This document shows, piece by piece, positions 31,912-41,055 of a stretch of DNA of 64,000 nt. The stretch's first letter is position 1. Each line of letters opens with the position of its first letter. The notes beneath the pieces were generated by a model, which did not search any database, was not told the origin of the DNA, and was given only the letters and a program-made list of their open reading frames with translations. Location: the NCBI RefSeq assembly GCF_027364955.1, contig NZ_DAHXOI010000002.1, forward strand, positions 171,525-235,524, given 5' to 3'. The DNA is from Ferrimicrobium sp. Lineage in GTDB: Bacteria; Actinomycetota; Acidimicrobiia; Acidimicrobiales; Acidimicrobiaceae. The position numbers and the translations under genes were made by a program.

Positions 31912-33407
31912 CGAACTCCTTTGACTAAGCGCGGAAACAACGGTTCAGCACGCGCAAGTTCGCACACCTCTCCGCCAGTGATCCATTCGAGAGGTCCTAG
32001 CTCACGCCACCCCAACCGCACGAGCACTCCCGCGCTCGCGTCCGGGACTGCAGGCATGAGAAGCGCCGTGACGAGTCGAAGCGCCTCCCTGACCACACCG
32101 AGACACCATACACTTGCAGGGTCGTCCACAGGTTGGCGCCACGGCTCGTACTGCTCAAGCAACGAGTTGGAGAAGCGCACCATCTCCATAGCCGCACCAA
32201 TGGCAGCGTTTGGACGGAACTCATTCCACGCAGCCACTCCTTCTAACCACATCGCTTGTAAGCGATCAATTCTCTCATCTAAGGCTGGAACGGGTGGGGT
32301 CCTGCCCCCCAATTTTTGCACAATCAGAGCGACCGTTCGTGAGACGAGATTACCAAGATCATTCGCAAGATCAGCGTTATAGGTCGCACGTAAACGCTCG
32401 AGTGAGACGTCACCATCCGATCCGAAACTAGTAGCAGAAAGTAAGTAATAACGAAGCGCATCAGAGGATAGCTCACGGACGACACTCAGTGGATCGATTT
32501 GATTGTGGCTTGACTTCGACATTTTCGCGCCATCCACTAAGAGCCATCCACTCACGAGCAGCTGTGATGGGGGCTCGATACCCGCCGCCAAACACATCGC
32601 TGGCCACCAGACAGCGTGAAAACGAATGATATCCTTACCTAACAGGTGATGAACCGCCGGCCACCAATCCGCGAACCGGGTGTCATCTTCTCCATAGCCG
32701 ATAGCAGTAAGGTAATTAATCAGAGCATCATACCAAACGTAGAACACGTGCTGATCATCCCATGGTACCTGCACACCCCAGGTAATCGATGTCCGCGTAA
32801 TCGAGATATCCTTGAGCCCCTGTCGGAGAAAACCAAGAACCTCGTTGACTCGAAATTCCGGTGTCACCTGAATCTTTCCCGATTCGTAGAGTGCAATCAA
32901 CTTATCAGTAAATGCGGAGAGTTTAAAGAAGTAATTCTCCTCACTCATCTCGGAGACTGGTCGCTCGTGCACGGGACACCGGTTGCCGTCAAGGAGTTCG
33001 CTCTCCTCGTAGTAGGCCTCACAGGCAACGCAGTAGAGACCGACGTAGTAACCCTTCTCGATGAAACCATTCTCGTAGATAGCAGTCAAGAACTTTTGGA
33101 CGGTCTGATGATGACGATCCTGTGTTGTCCGGATGAAATCATCGAAAGAGATCGCAAGCTCTTTCCACGCACCCACGAACCGGGTAGCGGTCTGGTCGAC
33201 CCAGGCCTGCGGCGATATCTGGTGCTCCTCGGCTGACTGCTGAATCTTCAACCCATGCTCATCAGTTCCCGTCAGGAAAAGGACCTCGTCCCCGAGCAAC
33301 CGATGCCAACGAGCAAAGGCATCTGCATTGATCGCGGCGTAGGCGGTGCCCAGGTGCGGATCACCGTTCACATAGAAGATGGGTGTCGTAATATAGAAGC
33401 GACTCAT
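31908..33407 (-). CDS. metG: Methionyl-tRNA synthetase
   Basis: A 499-residue class I synthetase that charges tRNA-Met. The HIGH-type motif is present as DPHLGTAYA (about 16-24) and the KMSKS loop as GAKMSKSSH (about 293). One zinc knuckle (CVACEAYY ... CPVH) is visible. There is no C-terminal tRNA-binding EMAP domain, as in short forms of other Actinobacteria. It heads the metG-tatD pair; rsmI is 39 bp upstream on the same strand. Confidence 0.95.
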   Translation of the reverse strand: MSRFYITTPIFYVNGDPHLGTAYAAINADAFARWHRLLGDEVLFLTGTDEHGLKIQQSAEEHQISPQAWVDQTATRFVGAWKELAISFDDFIRTTQDRHHQTVQKFLTAIYENGFIEKGYYVGLYCVACEAYYEESELLDGNRCPVHERPVSEMSEENYFFKLSAFTDKLIALYESGKIQVTPEFRVNEVLGFLRQGLKDISITRTSITWGVQVPWDDQHVFYVWYDALINYLTAIGYGEDDTRFADWWPAVHHLLGKDIIRFHAVWWPAMCLAAGIEPPSQLLVSGWLLVDGAKMSKSSHNQIDPLSVVRELSSDALRYYLLSATSFGSDGDVSLERLRATYNADLANDLGNLVSRTVALIVQKLGGRTPPVPALDERIDRLQAMWLEGVAAWNEFRPNAAIGAAMEMVRFSNSLLEQYEPWRQPVDDPASVWCLGVVREALRLVTALLMPAVPDASAGVLVRLGWRELGPLEWITGGEVCELARAEPLFPRLVKGVR

Positions 33408-33446
33408 TCTGGCAATTCCAATCCATCGTTGCTGTCGAACGCTAGT

Positions 33447-34286
33447 TTAACTCGACCGCGTTCCATTGGATCGACTCGAGAGCATCAGTTGATAGGCATC
33501 CCGGTTGGGCACCGCTTGAACCTGCGCATAGATTGCGGCCGCCTCCTTGGTTCCCAGCGTCGATGCGGCGAGTGCGTGCAGCAATCGATCACCCTCGACT
33601 GCGGATGGTGCTACTGCTGGGGCCTCTTCGACTACAATTGCCCATTCCCCTTTGGGCTCCGTACCCGCGAGCCACTCCAGGGCTTCGGAGAGGGTCATCC
33701 AGTGCATGGATTCGTGCAGTTTGGTTAATTCACCAAGCAGCAGCACCTGGCGAGAAGGATCGTGCGCAGCAAGCTCCGTACATGTCTCGTGCAACCGTCG
33801 AGGCGATTCCAGGATGACTCCGACAGAGTGGGCCCTCATCACGTTTGCGACCATCTGCGACCGTTCCACGCCACGACGAGGGAGAAACCCATAGAAGCAG
33901 GCTGTACTCGCTATTCTCGGCCAAAGCGCCAATGCTGCGGTGAGCACCGACGCTCCTGGAATCACGCGAACCGTGCCACCATGACGAAGGGTGAGTTCCA
34001 CGAACCCAGCTCCGGGATCCGACACACCGGGCATGCCTGCATCCGAGACGAGTGCCACATCACCGGTCTCCAGGGAGGCGAGAAACTCCACCTCTGTGAT
34101 GTGCTGCCTGCCTTGATAGCTGCGGACCTCGCGGGGGGTGATCCCCACCAGATGACAGAGTCGACCAAGGACGCGAGAGTCCTCCGCTATCACAAGATCG
34201 ACCGTGCTCAAGCACTCGCGAGCGCGCGGGCTGAAGTCTCCGAGATTGCCGATCGGAGTACCGACCACAAAGAGCGTACAACTCAT
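33447..34286 (-). CDS. rsmI: 16S rRNA (cytidine-2'-O)-methyltransferase
   Basis: A 279-residue tetrapyrrole-methylase-fold enzyme that modifies C1402 of 16S rRNA. The N-terminal LFVVGTPIGNLGDFSPRA and LVSDAGMPGVSDPG with VIPGASVLTAAL are the classic RsmI motifs. FYGFLPRRG follows at about residue 135. The start ATG overlaps the stop of the DUF192-like gene upstream (ATGA). Confidence 0.95.
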   Translation of the reverse strand: MSCTLFVVGTPIGNLGDFSPRARECLSTVDLVIAEDSRVLGRLCHLVGITPREVRSYQGRQHITEVEFLASLETGDVALVSDAGMPGVSDPGAGFVELTLRHGGTVRVIPGASVLTAALALWPRIASTACFYGFLPRRGVERSQMVANVMRAHSVGVILESPRRLHETCTELAAHDPSRQVLLLGELTKLHESMHWMTLSEALEWLAGTEPKGEWAIVVEEAPAVAPSAVEGDRLLHALAASTLGTKEAAAIYAQVQAVPNRDAYQLMLSSRSNGTRSS

Positions 34287-34600
34287 GATTTGATCATCAG
34301 CCGATCCCCGATTCCTGGCGTCGCAACCGCCACTACATGCCGAGGCAACACAATAACCCTAAGGGATGAGACCATCAACCAGGGGCGCAGGGCACGTAGT
34401 TCACGCACACGACGAACAACTAAGTCCTTATCGAGAAAGAGTGCTACTCCATTGGTTGCCCTCCCTACTCCTGGCCACAGCACAACGCCTGCACCGAGAT
34501 CGATGGCCATGTCAATTGCTGCGCGCATCGACCAGCTCATCGATCGTGCCAACATGAGCGAGGCGAGAACCTGACCACGCGAATCAAGTAACCACGCCAT
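34283..34600 (-). CDS. DUF192-like small protein
   Basis: A 105-residue protein. The pattern NGVALFLDKDLVVRRVREL followed by a hydrophobic stretch and ATPGIGDRLMI resembles the C-terminal half of DUF192 proteins, which usually read FWMKNT...IAFID..G.VV and end ..GI..GD. The expected FWMKNT motif is not evident, so assignment is tentative. ATG 34600 lies 5 bp after the ychF stop and its own stop overlaps the rsmI start, placing it firmly in that operon. Confidence 0.5.
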   Translation of the reverse strand: MAWLLDSRGQVLASLMLARSMSWSMRAAIDMAIDLGAGVVLWPGVGRATNGVALFLDKDLVVRRVRELRALRPWLMVSSLRVIVLPRHVVAVATPGIGDRLMIKS

Positions 34601-34605
34601 GGTCG

Positions 34606-35682
34606 TTACACGTTAAAACGAATCTCGAGGACATCACCATCGGCGACAAGATAGTCCTTGCCCTCCAATCTCAGCTTGCCCGCCGCCTTCGCCTTCGACC
34701 ACGATCCGATCGCCAAGAGATCCTCCCAGAAGATAACCTCGGCACGGATAAATCCACGGGCGAGGTCAGAATGAATCACTCCAGCGCACGCCACCGCGTT
34801 GGAACCCGCACGGAAGGTCCAGGCGTGGGACTCCTTATCGCCAGTGGTGAAGAACGTACGCCGATCGAGGGCGCGATAGGCAGCCTCGGCGATACGATCA
34901 AGCGCCGGGCGCTCGATACCAAGTGCCTCTAACATCTCCTCTCGCTCCTCCTGGCTGAGACGAACCAGTTCGGATTCGAGTTTGAGACTTGCTGAAAGCA
35001 CCACCGGATCACCGCCGAGTTGCGCCGCCACCTTTGCTTCGAGCTCTGGATCACCTTGTGGAGTCTCCTCGTCGGTGTTGATGACCGCCAAGACTCGCTT
35101 ATTGGTCAGGAGAAAGGAGTTGTGCAAGATGGCGAGCACCTCGCCACTCAAGCCAGCTCGGTAAATAGGTGTCCCCTCCTCCAGTGCGGCACGAGCGACC
35201 TCTAGGGCTTCGATCTCTCCACCGAGGCTCTTATCAGCTCGCGCGGCACGTTTTCTCCGATCGAGGGTGCCCTCAATGCTCCCGAGATCGGCGAGCGTCA
35301 ACTCTAGCTCGAGCGTCTCCAGACTCGACAGCGGGTCACTCTCCCCTGGTATCTGATCATCTTCAAAAGCCCGTAGGACATAGACAATGCCGTCGACTTC
35401 ACGAATCTGGCCGAGAAAGCGATTGCCTAATCCCGCACCGGTGGAACTCCCTGAAACAAGTCCCGCGATGTCGGCGACCTGGATATGGGCATAGACGAGT
35501 TTCTTCGACTCATGTAACACCGCGAGCTTGTGCAGCCGTTCATCAGGCACAACCGCCTCTCCCACCACGCTCTCCGTGGTCGAGAAGGGATGAGGCGCCA
35601 CCAAGGTCGCCGACCCCGTGAGCGCGTTATAGAGGGTCGATTTGCCAGCGTTTGCGAGGCCAACCAGGCCGAGACGTTCCAT
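34606..35682 (-). CDS. ychF: Ribosome-binding ATPase of the Obg-related family
   Basis: A 358-residue protein that starts MERLGLVGLANAGKSTLYNA, the family P-loop with the Obg-type switch. A Walker B/G3 region DIAGLVSGSSTGAGLGNRFL follows at about residue 65, then the NTDEE in place of NKxD that gives YchF its ATP preference. A C-terminal TGS domain ends with the YLVADGDVLEIRFNV-type motif. ATG 35682 was chosen because the P-loop always lies at the extreme N-terminus; a longer frame to 35760 adds 26 unrelated residues. Confidence 0.94.
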   Translation of the reverse strand: MERLGLVGLANAGKSTLYNALTGSATLVAPHPFSTTESVVGEAVVPDERLHKLAVLHESKKLVYAHIQVADIAGLVSGSSTGAGLGNRFLGQIREVDGIVYVLRAFEDDQIPGESDPLSSLETLELELTLADLGSIEGTLDRRKRAARADKSLGGEIEALEVARAALEEGTPIYRAGLSGEVLAILHNSFLLTNKRVLAVINTDEETPQGDPELEAKVAAQLGGDPVVLSASLKLESELVRLSQEEREEMLEALGIERPALDRIAEAAYRALDRRTFFTTGDKESHAWTFRAGSNAVACAGVIHSDLARGFIRAEVIFWEDLLAIGSWSKAKAAGKLRLEGKDYLVADGDVLEIRFNV

Positions 35683-35762
35683 ACCCCAAAGCCTACCGCT
35701 CAATACCACTTCTCCGAAGGGTGGCGAGACCAGCCCTTGAGGCCGACTAGCCTGTCTCACCT

Positions 35763-35846
35763 ATGTCAAAGAGAACAGTCAAGAGAAAACTGCGGGCCAA
35801 GAAGAAGGCGAACCATGGGAAGAAGCCAAACTGCGGCCGAGGCTAA
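35763..35846 (+). CDS. bL37-like tiny ribosomal protein
   Basis: A 27-residue basic protein, MSKRTVKRKLRAKKKANHGK followed by KPNCGRG. The ANHGK(K/R)PN end is the recognisable feature of bL37, a large-subunit protein described from mycobacterial ribosomes (recalled from the literature). The gene is divergent from ychF, with 80 bp between. It is too short for most gene callers. Confidence 0.75.
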   Translation: MSKRTVKRKLRAKKKANHGKKPNCGRG

Positions 35847-36216
35847 TAACGTCCTCGAGATCCCTACGCTGTTCACGGGTTGATCGCCTCACTCTGGGAT
35901 GACTGGAGAATCTTGCTGGCCTACACAATGATTCGACCCTGTCGCAGAGCAGGTTTGGCCCTGCCAAAGGCAGGGATATTCGGGTACGTCGAGAGTTGAC
36001 AGACGAGGTAGCCTCGCTCGCCCTATCCCGAATTCGACACCAAATCGGTTCTTTAGTTGCCCAACGCAAGATCGCTGGTGTTCGGGTAGGACGAAGGAGC
36101 GTGGCCGTAACAAGGACCACGACCAATTGATAGCTGCGTTCACGCATCAAGCACACTCACCCGCAGGTACGACTGCGCTACAGGTACGAATGGGTAGTCG
36201 GAGCGGACCACCAGTC
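35847..36216. other. Intergenic stretch without supported gene; small hairpin
   Basis: No convincing coding frame on either strand. A hairpin with 7-bp stem CCCTGCC/GGCAGGG and AAA loop lies at 35959-35975, without a T-run. CAGGTACGACTG and CAGGTACGAATG occur in close tandem near 36165-36192, just before the 19-bp repeat array. Confidence 0.5.
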
Positions 36217-36311
36217 TTGACAGCGTGGCACCTCCTTGACAGCGTGGCACCTCCTTGACAGCGTGGTATCCCCTTGACGGCGTGGCACCTGCTCGACAGA
36301 GTGGGACTTGC
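36217..36311. repeat. Five tandem copies of a 19-bp repeat
   Basis: Five consecutive 19-bp units: TTGACAGCGTGGCACCTCC twice exactly, then three copies with two to six changes each. The consensus contains TTGACA on the plus strand and GGAGGTGCC on the minus strand. Divergence increases towards the right. The array lies between the bL37-like gene and the DUF2269 gene. Similar short repeat blocks occur at the ends of some insertion sequences such as the IS21 family (known of the family), but no transposase remains here. Bases 36312-36494 hold no clear gene. Confidence 0.85.
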
Positions 36312-36494
36312 GGGGTCGCATCAGCCATGACCAACATGCGTGTCCACGATCCGGTCATCTCATCAACCATATGAAAAGTGCTGAAGGAATCGTCTCTACC
36401 GGCCCGGGTCGTTGGCGTCTCCTCTTCTGCCACTTCGACACGTCTTTGGATCCAGGTGACGAAGGGGCCGCAGGCACGCAGTAACGATAGCGCG

Positions 36495-36977
36495 TTAAGG
36501 CTTAAAGAGCATCAGGTAAAAGGCGACGAGATACAGTACTACCACAACCTGTTGGGTCCGTAGGACGATGAGGCCTTGTGAGTGGATCTCAACATCGCTA
36601 CCTCCTACAGCACCTACCTCCGGTGCCGATGCCAAGAGCGCACCCAACTTGCGCTGAGCCGGCCAGCCGCGCGCGGTCAAGAGCCCAAGGGTGATCACCC
36701 AAATCGTGACCGCTGCCAAGAACCAAATCTGGCTGATGTCTGCGGCATCACGGACCACCAGCAGGCTAATTCCAAAGACTGGCACGAGGATAACGCACCA
36801 TTGCGCCAGTGATATCTTCCCATCAAAAAACCGCCGTACCGACTCGCTAGGTCCCAAGTGGGCAGCGTCACGGGCAGTCCATCCCGCCATCGCGTTGGAG
36901 CCAAATCCAATCAGTCCTATTCCAACGTGACAGATGAGGAGTACAACATAGAACGGGTTGTTGATCGCTAGATGCAC
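36495..36977 (-). CDS. DUF2269-like integral membrane protein
   Basis: A 160-residue protein with four membrane helices (about 8-28, 58-76, 84-103 and 137-156) and short loops. Size and topology, with HVGIGLIGFGSNAMAG in the first helix, resemble the DUF2269 group of small membrane proteins; the function is unknown. It is 19 bp downstream of the cysteine desulfurase gene on the same strand and may be cotranscribed. Confidence 0.6.
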   Translation of the reverse strand: MHLAINNPFYVVLLICHVGIGLIGFGSNAMAGWTARDAAHLGPSESVRRFFDGKISLAQWCVILVPVFGISLLVVRDAADISQIWFLAAVTIWVITLGLLTARGWPAQRKLGALLASAPEVGAVGGSDVEIHSQGLIVLRTQQVVVVLYLVAFYLMLFKP

Positions 36978-36996
36978 CAGAACACCCTTGAATGCC

Positions 36997-38160
36997 TCAC
37001 CTTCGCCATAGCTTCCCTGTCACTTCAGTGACTGCATCGAGCGCATAGTCGATATCGGCGGCATCGAGCGATGCCGCGTAGGAGAAGCGCACCTGGCTCA
37101 ACGCCTCTTCACGAGCGTAACCAAGGGCGCGCAACACATGCGATGGCTGCATCGCTCCGGAAGCACACGCCGCTCCTGCGGAGGCATAGACGCCTTGCTC
37201 GTCCAAGAGAAAGAGAATGTCCTCCGCGCGTAGGCCACGAAAGACTGCACTGGTCATTCCCACCCGGGACTCCTCAGAGCCTACGATGGTAATTCGCTTA
37301 TCGAGAGCGATTAATCCCCGTTCCAGCCGCTCCTGAAGCGATCGACAGACCTGTCGATGGCGCTCGCTCTCCCTCTCAGCGGTGAGCAACGCATGAACGC
37401 CCGCCACTGCAAGTGGGACCGACACCGTTCCAGCGCGCAGGTCATACTCCTGGGCGCCCCCGACCAAGAGCGGTGTGATCTCAACCCCACGTCGTCGAAG
37501 CAGCACCACACCCACCCCGACTGGACCGCCTACTTTGTGGGGGCTCAGCACGCCAAAATCAACCCACTCTATCGTCTCTGCGATCCCACCCCAAGGTGCA
37601 AGCGCGACAAGGTCAGAGGCCACGAACGCAGAAGGATTGAGTCGCTTGACCAGTGAGCTCAACGCACGAACGGGCTGAATGACCCCCGTCTCGTTGTTCG
37701 CTCCCATGATGATCAAGGCGTTAATGGTCTTTGGCGAGGCCTTCAAGGCCTCCATGGCCGGTACTAGATCGACGATTCCTGATGGGGTTATCGGGAGCCA
37801 AACGACCCGATCACCCAAGCGCTTCAGTGGTTCCATCGCACAGCTATGTTCAATCGGTGTGGCAAAAATTATGCCAGGTCGCTCGGCAGCTACACGGACT
37901 GCCCAGTTCATCGATTCTGTCGCACCAGAGGTGAAGAGAACTTCGTCAGCCGCCACGCCAAAAGCGTGAGCGGCTCGCGTACGGGAGAGTTCAAGCTGAT
38001 GCTTCGCAGCAGCTCCAGCAGCGTGCCCGGAGGCAGGATTCCCAAGAGTCGCACGCACCGCGTCGACGTACGTCGCTACGACTTCTTTTGACATCGGGGA
38101 GGTCGCCGCATGATCGAGATAGACTTCCACGTCTCCTGAGTCTACGGATCCAACCAGCAC
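36997..38160 (-). CDS. Cysteine desulfurase (NifS/IscS family)
   Basis: A 387-residue PLP enzyme that moves sulfur from cysteine to a persulfide for Fe-S cluster or thio-cofactor synthesis. YLDHAATSP starts the fold, FTSGATESMN (about 82) binds the cofactor phosphate, IEHSCAMEPL carries the stacking His, LSPHKVGGPVG (about 208) holds the PLP lysine, and ASAGAACASG (about 335) the active-site Cys loop. The first eight residues are probably extra. No Fe-S scaffold gene is adjacent. It is 26 bp downstream of kynureninase. Confidence 0.88.
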   Translation of the reverse strand: MLVGSVDSGDVEVYLDHAATSPMSKEVVATYVDAVRATLGNPASGHAAGAAAKHQLELSRTRAAHAFGVAADEVLFTSGATESMNWAVRVAAERPGIIFATPIEHSCAMEPLKRLGDRVVWLPITPSGIVDLVPAMEALKASPKTINALIIMGANNETGVIQPVRALSSLVKRLNPSAFVASDLVALAPWGGIAETIEWVDFGVLSPHKVGGPVGVGVVLLRRRGVEITPLLVGGAQEYDLRAGTVSVPLAVAGVHALLTAERESERHRQVCRSLQERLERGLIALDKRITIVGSEESRVGMTSAVFRGLRAEDILFLLDEQGVYASAGAACASGAMQPSHVLRALGYAREEALSQVRFSYAASLDAADIDYALDAVTEVTGKLWRR

Positions 38161-38186
38161 CGTTACGCTGTAAGCTCAGCCTCTAC

Positions 38187-39404
38187 TCATCGAGTCGCCA
38201 CCTCGCGAAGCGCCATCACGCCTTCGTAGACCTGTGCGAAACTGGTATAGAGCGGAGACGGAGCAAAACGGATACGATCGGGGACGCGATAGTCCACCAA
38301 GACTCGATGATCGACAAAGAGAGCGTGCGAGAAGGCAAGAGCATCGGGGTGCTCGAAGGTGAGATGTCCACCCCGTTGTGCGACCTCGCGCGGCGATGCG
38401 AGTCTGAAGCCTTCTGGCGCCAGATAGTCATCGAAGAGCTCGATGGCCAGCTGCGTTTGAGCCATGGACTTACTCCGAAGCCGTTCGATGCCCGCATCAC
38501 AGACCACACCGAGCGCACCCTTGAGCGCCTGGAGCTGGAGCACCGGGGGCGTGCCGACCAGAAAGCGTGCTATCCCAAGGGCAGGTTCGTATCGTGGCCC
38601 CATCTGGAACTGATCGAGGGCAGAGAACCACCCCCAGATTGGCTGGGTGAGCTCACTCTGGAGACGTGCTCGCGCATAGAGAAAGGCCGGTGAGCCTGGC
38701 CCTCCGTTCAGATACTTATAGGTACAGCCAACAGCGAAATCGACATCGTCATCGTCCAGAGCAATCGGTACCGCACCGACCGAATGAGAAAGGTCGGCGA
38801 CCAACATCCCACCAACGCTGTGGATCGTATAGGCGATGCGAGCGAGATCGTTCAGTGCACCAGAACGGTAGTTGACCTGCGACACAACGACGAGCGCCAC
38901 GTCATCGTCGAGATAGGGTGCAAAATCGTCGACCGAGATCGGATCATTCATTGCGGTGGCCATCAGGCGAAGTTCAAGGCCATGGGCTGCGGCGATCCCC
39001 TCAAGGATGTAACGATCCGTAGGGAAGTCATTAGCATCGACCAAAAGCGCACGACGATTTGGAACGAGCGAGAGGGCTGCAAGAATTGTCTTGTACAGGT
39101 TCACCGAGGTCGAGTCAGAGACGACGACTTGCCCGGGTGCGGCACCGAGCAGCTCTGAGCCCAAAACGTCACCCAGTTGGGAGCTGAGTTCCGTCCAGTG
39201 CTCCCAACCCCGAATCAACTCTTGGCCCCACTCGTCGTCGATAGCAGAGAGTATGGAGGCTCGGGCATCGTGGCTGAGACGACCAAGCGAGTTCCCATCA
39301 AGATAATTGATGCCAGGCGTGTCGGAGACGAATCGACCTCGAAACTCTGCAAGCACATCTGACTGGTCGAGCTGGTCGATTCGCTGCGTAACCTCCGCCA
39401 CCAT
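38187..39404 (-). CDS. kynU: Kynureninase
   Basis: A 405-residue PLP enzyme that splits kynurenine or 3-hydroxykynurenine into alanine and (hydroxy)anthranilate. NYLDGNSLGRL opens the fold and GCTYKYLNGGPGSP (about 227) contains the PLP lysine in the kynureninase-specific setting. No other tryptophan-catabolic gene is in the window, so the local pathway context is missing; it pairs only with a cysteine desulfurase downstream, another fold-type I enzyme. Confidence 0.9.
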   Translation of the reverse strand: MVAEVTQRIDQLDQSDVLAEFRGRFVSDTPGINYLDGNSLGRLSHDARASILSAIDDEWGQELIRGWEHWTELSSQLGDVLGSELLGAAPGQVVVSDSTSVNLYKTILAALSLVPNRRALLVDANDFPTDRYILEGIAAAHGLELRLMATAMNDPISVDDFAPYLDDDVALVVVSQVNYRSGALNDLARIAYTIHSVGGMLVADLSHSVGAVPIALDDDDVDFAVGCTYKYLNGGPGSPAFLYARARLQSELTQPIWGWFSALDQFQMGPRYEPALGIARFLVGTPPVLQLQALKGALGVVCDAGIERLRSKSMAQTQLAIELFDDYLAPEGFRLASPREVAQRGGHLTFEHPDALAFSHALFVDHRVLVDYRVPDRIRFAPSPLYTSFAQVYEGVMALREVATR

Positions 39405-39724
39405 GAGCCACCCCTCTCTTCAAAGGATCTACCCTAGCGAGACAGCAGCCCGCTCCCCACCTCGCTCGAATCGGCCCTTGTCGTTAGCACCACGCACCCA
39501 CTCGACACGCCAACGCCTCCGCTAGGACGATTGAGATCACAATGATCGACACCTGCCTTCTCTGTCCTATGCACCGTGCGCGTTGCTGTCAACAGCATGA
39601 CAGCTTCTCTGCTCGTGTAGCGAACCGAGACGGAACATCTCAGTGAACTCTCGGTTATACCTAGCACAACAATTCACGAAACTAGGGTCACGAGCTGCTA
39701 GCTTGAGTGGATAAAGGAGCGCCT
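39405..39724. other. Divergent promoter region of kynU and galT
   Basis: About 320 bp between two divergent genes. Open frames here are short and without ribosome-binding sites. It must hold both promoters; no operator or RNA motif was recognised. The galT-proximal end carries the ribosome-binding site AAAGGAG. Confidence 0.5.
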
Positions 39725-40723
39725 GTGGATGCACATCAGTTGAGACTCGATCCCCTCACCGGTCGATGGGTAGTTGTCGCCGAGGGGCGACGATACCGAC
39801 CAGCCGCAATCTCCCTCTCTTCGGAGGTATCACCAGAGGATCAGACCCGTCCCTGTCCGTTCTGTCCGGGGAACGAAGAGGCCACGCCTCCCGCGCTCGA
39901 GACCTATGGACCCACGGGTTCCTGGCAGGTCAGGGTGGTCCCAAACCTCTACCCGGCCTTTCAAGGGGATGCCCCGATGGTCAGTGTCAGCCACGGACCC
40001 GTCTTCACCCAGGCACCCGCCGCCGGGATACACGAAGTACTAATTCTGTCGCCAAATCACGATGCAAAGTGGAGTGACTTCGATCCAGAACAGTCACGTG
40101 TCGTGATGTCAGCCATCCGGGATCGAACGGAGGCGCACGCTCACTCCAAATCGATTCGCTACTCACAGGCCATCGTCAACCAAGGACGTGATGCTGGTGC
40201 ATCCATGGCGCATCCCCATGCACAGCTCCTCGGCATGTCCTTCGTTCCCCGAGAACTCGCAGATGAACAGGCGGGGTTTACCCGATTTGTTGGCGGTTGT
40301 CTCCTCTGTACGACCGTTGCGCTTGAGGAGTCCATCGACTCACGGATTCTCTTCGCCAATGACCATCTCGCCGTCATCGCACCGTACTGGTCGTCGATCC
40401 CGTTCGAGCTCCTTATCATCCCAAAAGAGCACGGTCCCTACCTGCACTTGGCGGGTCCAGACGCCCTCTTTGGCGTCGGAGAAGCGATCACCGCTTCACT
40501 GGCGACGATCCGCAAGAAAGTTGGACCCGTCGCCTACAATCTGGTTTTTCACTCCTCCCCCTATCGCGCTTTTGGCAACTTCCATTGGCACGCCCATGTC
40601 TATCCGAAGCTTTCCACGCTTGCTGGCTTTGAGATGGGTACCGGGGTGCCGATCAACATCGTCTCGCCAGAGCTCGCCATCGAAGTCCTAACGGACGGGC
40701 CGCGTCACCTCGCCGTTGGGTAG
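39725..40723 (+). CDS. galT: Galactose-1-phosphate uridylyltransferase
   Basis: A 332-residue HIT-superfamily enzyme of the Leloir pathway that exchanges UMP between UDP-glucose and galactose-1-phosphate. CPFCPGNE (about 45) is the zinc site, GASMAHPHAQLLG (about 158) contains the nucleophilic His of HPHxQ, and NFHWHAHVYPK the C-terminal HIT-like motif. GTG 39725 is chosen because AAAGGAG lies about 6 bp upstream; an in-frame GTG at 39707 would lack such a site. No galK or galE is nearby. Confidence 0.92.
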   Translation: MDAHQLRLDPLTGRWVVVAEGRRYRPAAISLSSEVSPEDQTRPCPFCPGNEEATPPALETYGPTGSWQVRVVPNLYPAFQGDAPMVSVSHGPVFTQAPAAGIHEVLILSPNHDAKWSDFDPEQSRVVMSAIRDRTEAHAHSKSIRYSQAIVNQGRDAGASMAHPHAQLLGMSFVPRELADEQAGFTRFVGGCLLCTTVALEESIDSRILFANDHLAVIAPYWSSIPFELLIIPKEHGPYLHLAGPDALFGVGEAITASLATIRKKVGPVAYNLVFHSSPYRAFGNFHWHAHVYPKLSTLAGFEMGTGVPINIVSPELAIEVLTDGPRHLAVG

Positions 40724-41055
40724 TGCGGTTTCGACACCGCCACTCACTCGTCGGTTTCTCCATGACCGGGCCTACACTCTGTATTCCCGCTGCGGCAAGC
40801 GGGTAGTACCACGATCGGGCAATTGCGCTTGAGAGAACGAACTCGCGTCCTTGCTACGAACCGTACCGATCGCCCTCGCAAGCTATTACGTCCGAACCTG
40901 ACCGGCAACGAATCACGCAGCCGGCCAACGACTGGGCTTTCTTCGGAGTGGTAATTGCGTGGTCATGGCCCACCAACACCAGCGGCCACGATGAAATGGC
41001 TAATCCGCGAGGACGCATCGAACAGCCGAATCCCCAGCGATCTCGCCCAAGACCA
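40724..41055. other. Intergenic region without supported gene; weak T-box-like segment
   Basis: About 330 bp between the ends of two convergent genes. A segment near 40790-40855 reads GCGGGTAGTACCACG and later CGCGTCCTTGC, loosely like the antiterminator part of a T-box (GGGTGGTACCGCG ... CGTCCC). There is no synthetase or amino-acid gene downstream on that strand. No coding frame is convincing. Confidence 0.4.

Noticed and set aside
36140..36433. 97-aa minus-strand open frame covering the 19-bp repeats.
   Set aside because: The protein is mostly the translated repeat and 19 is not a multiple of three, so the frame drifts between units; better read as a DNA repeat.
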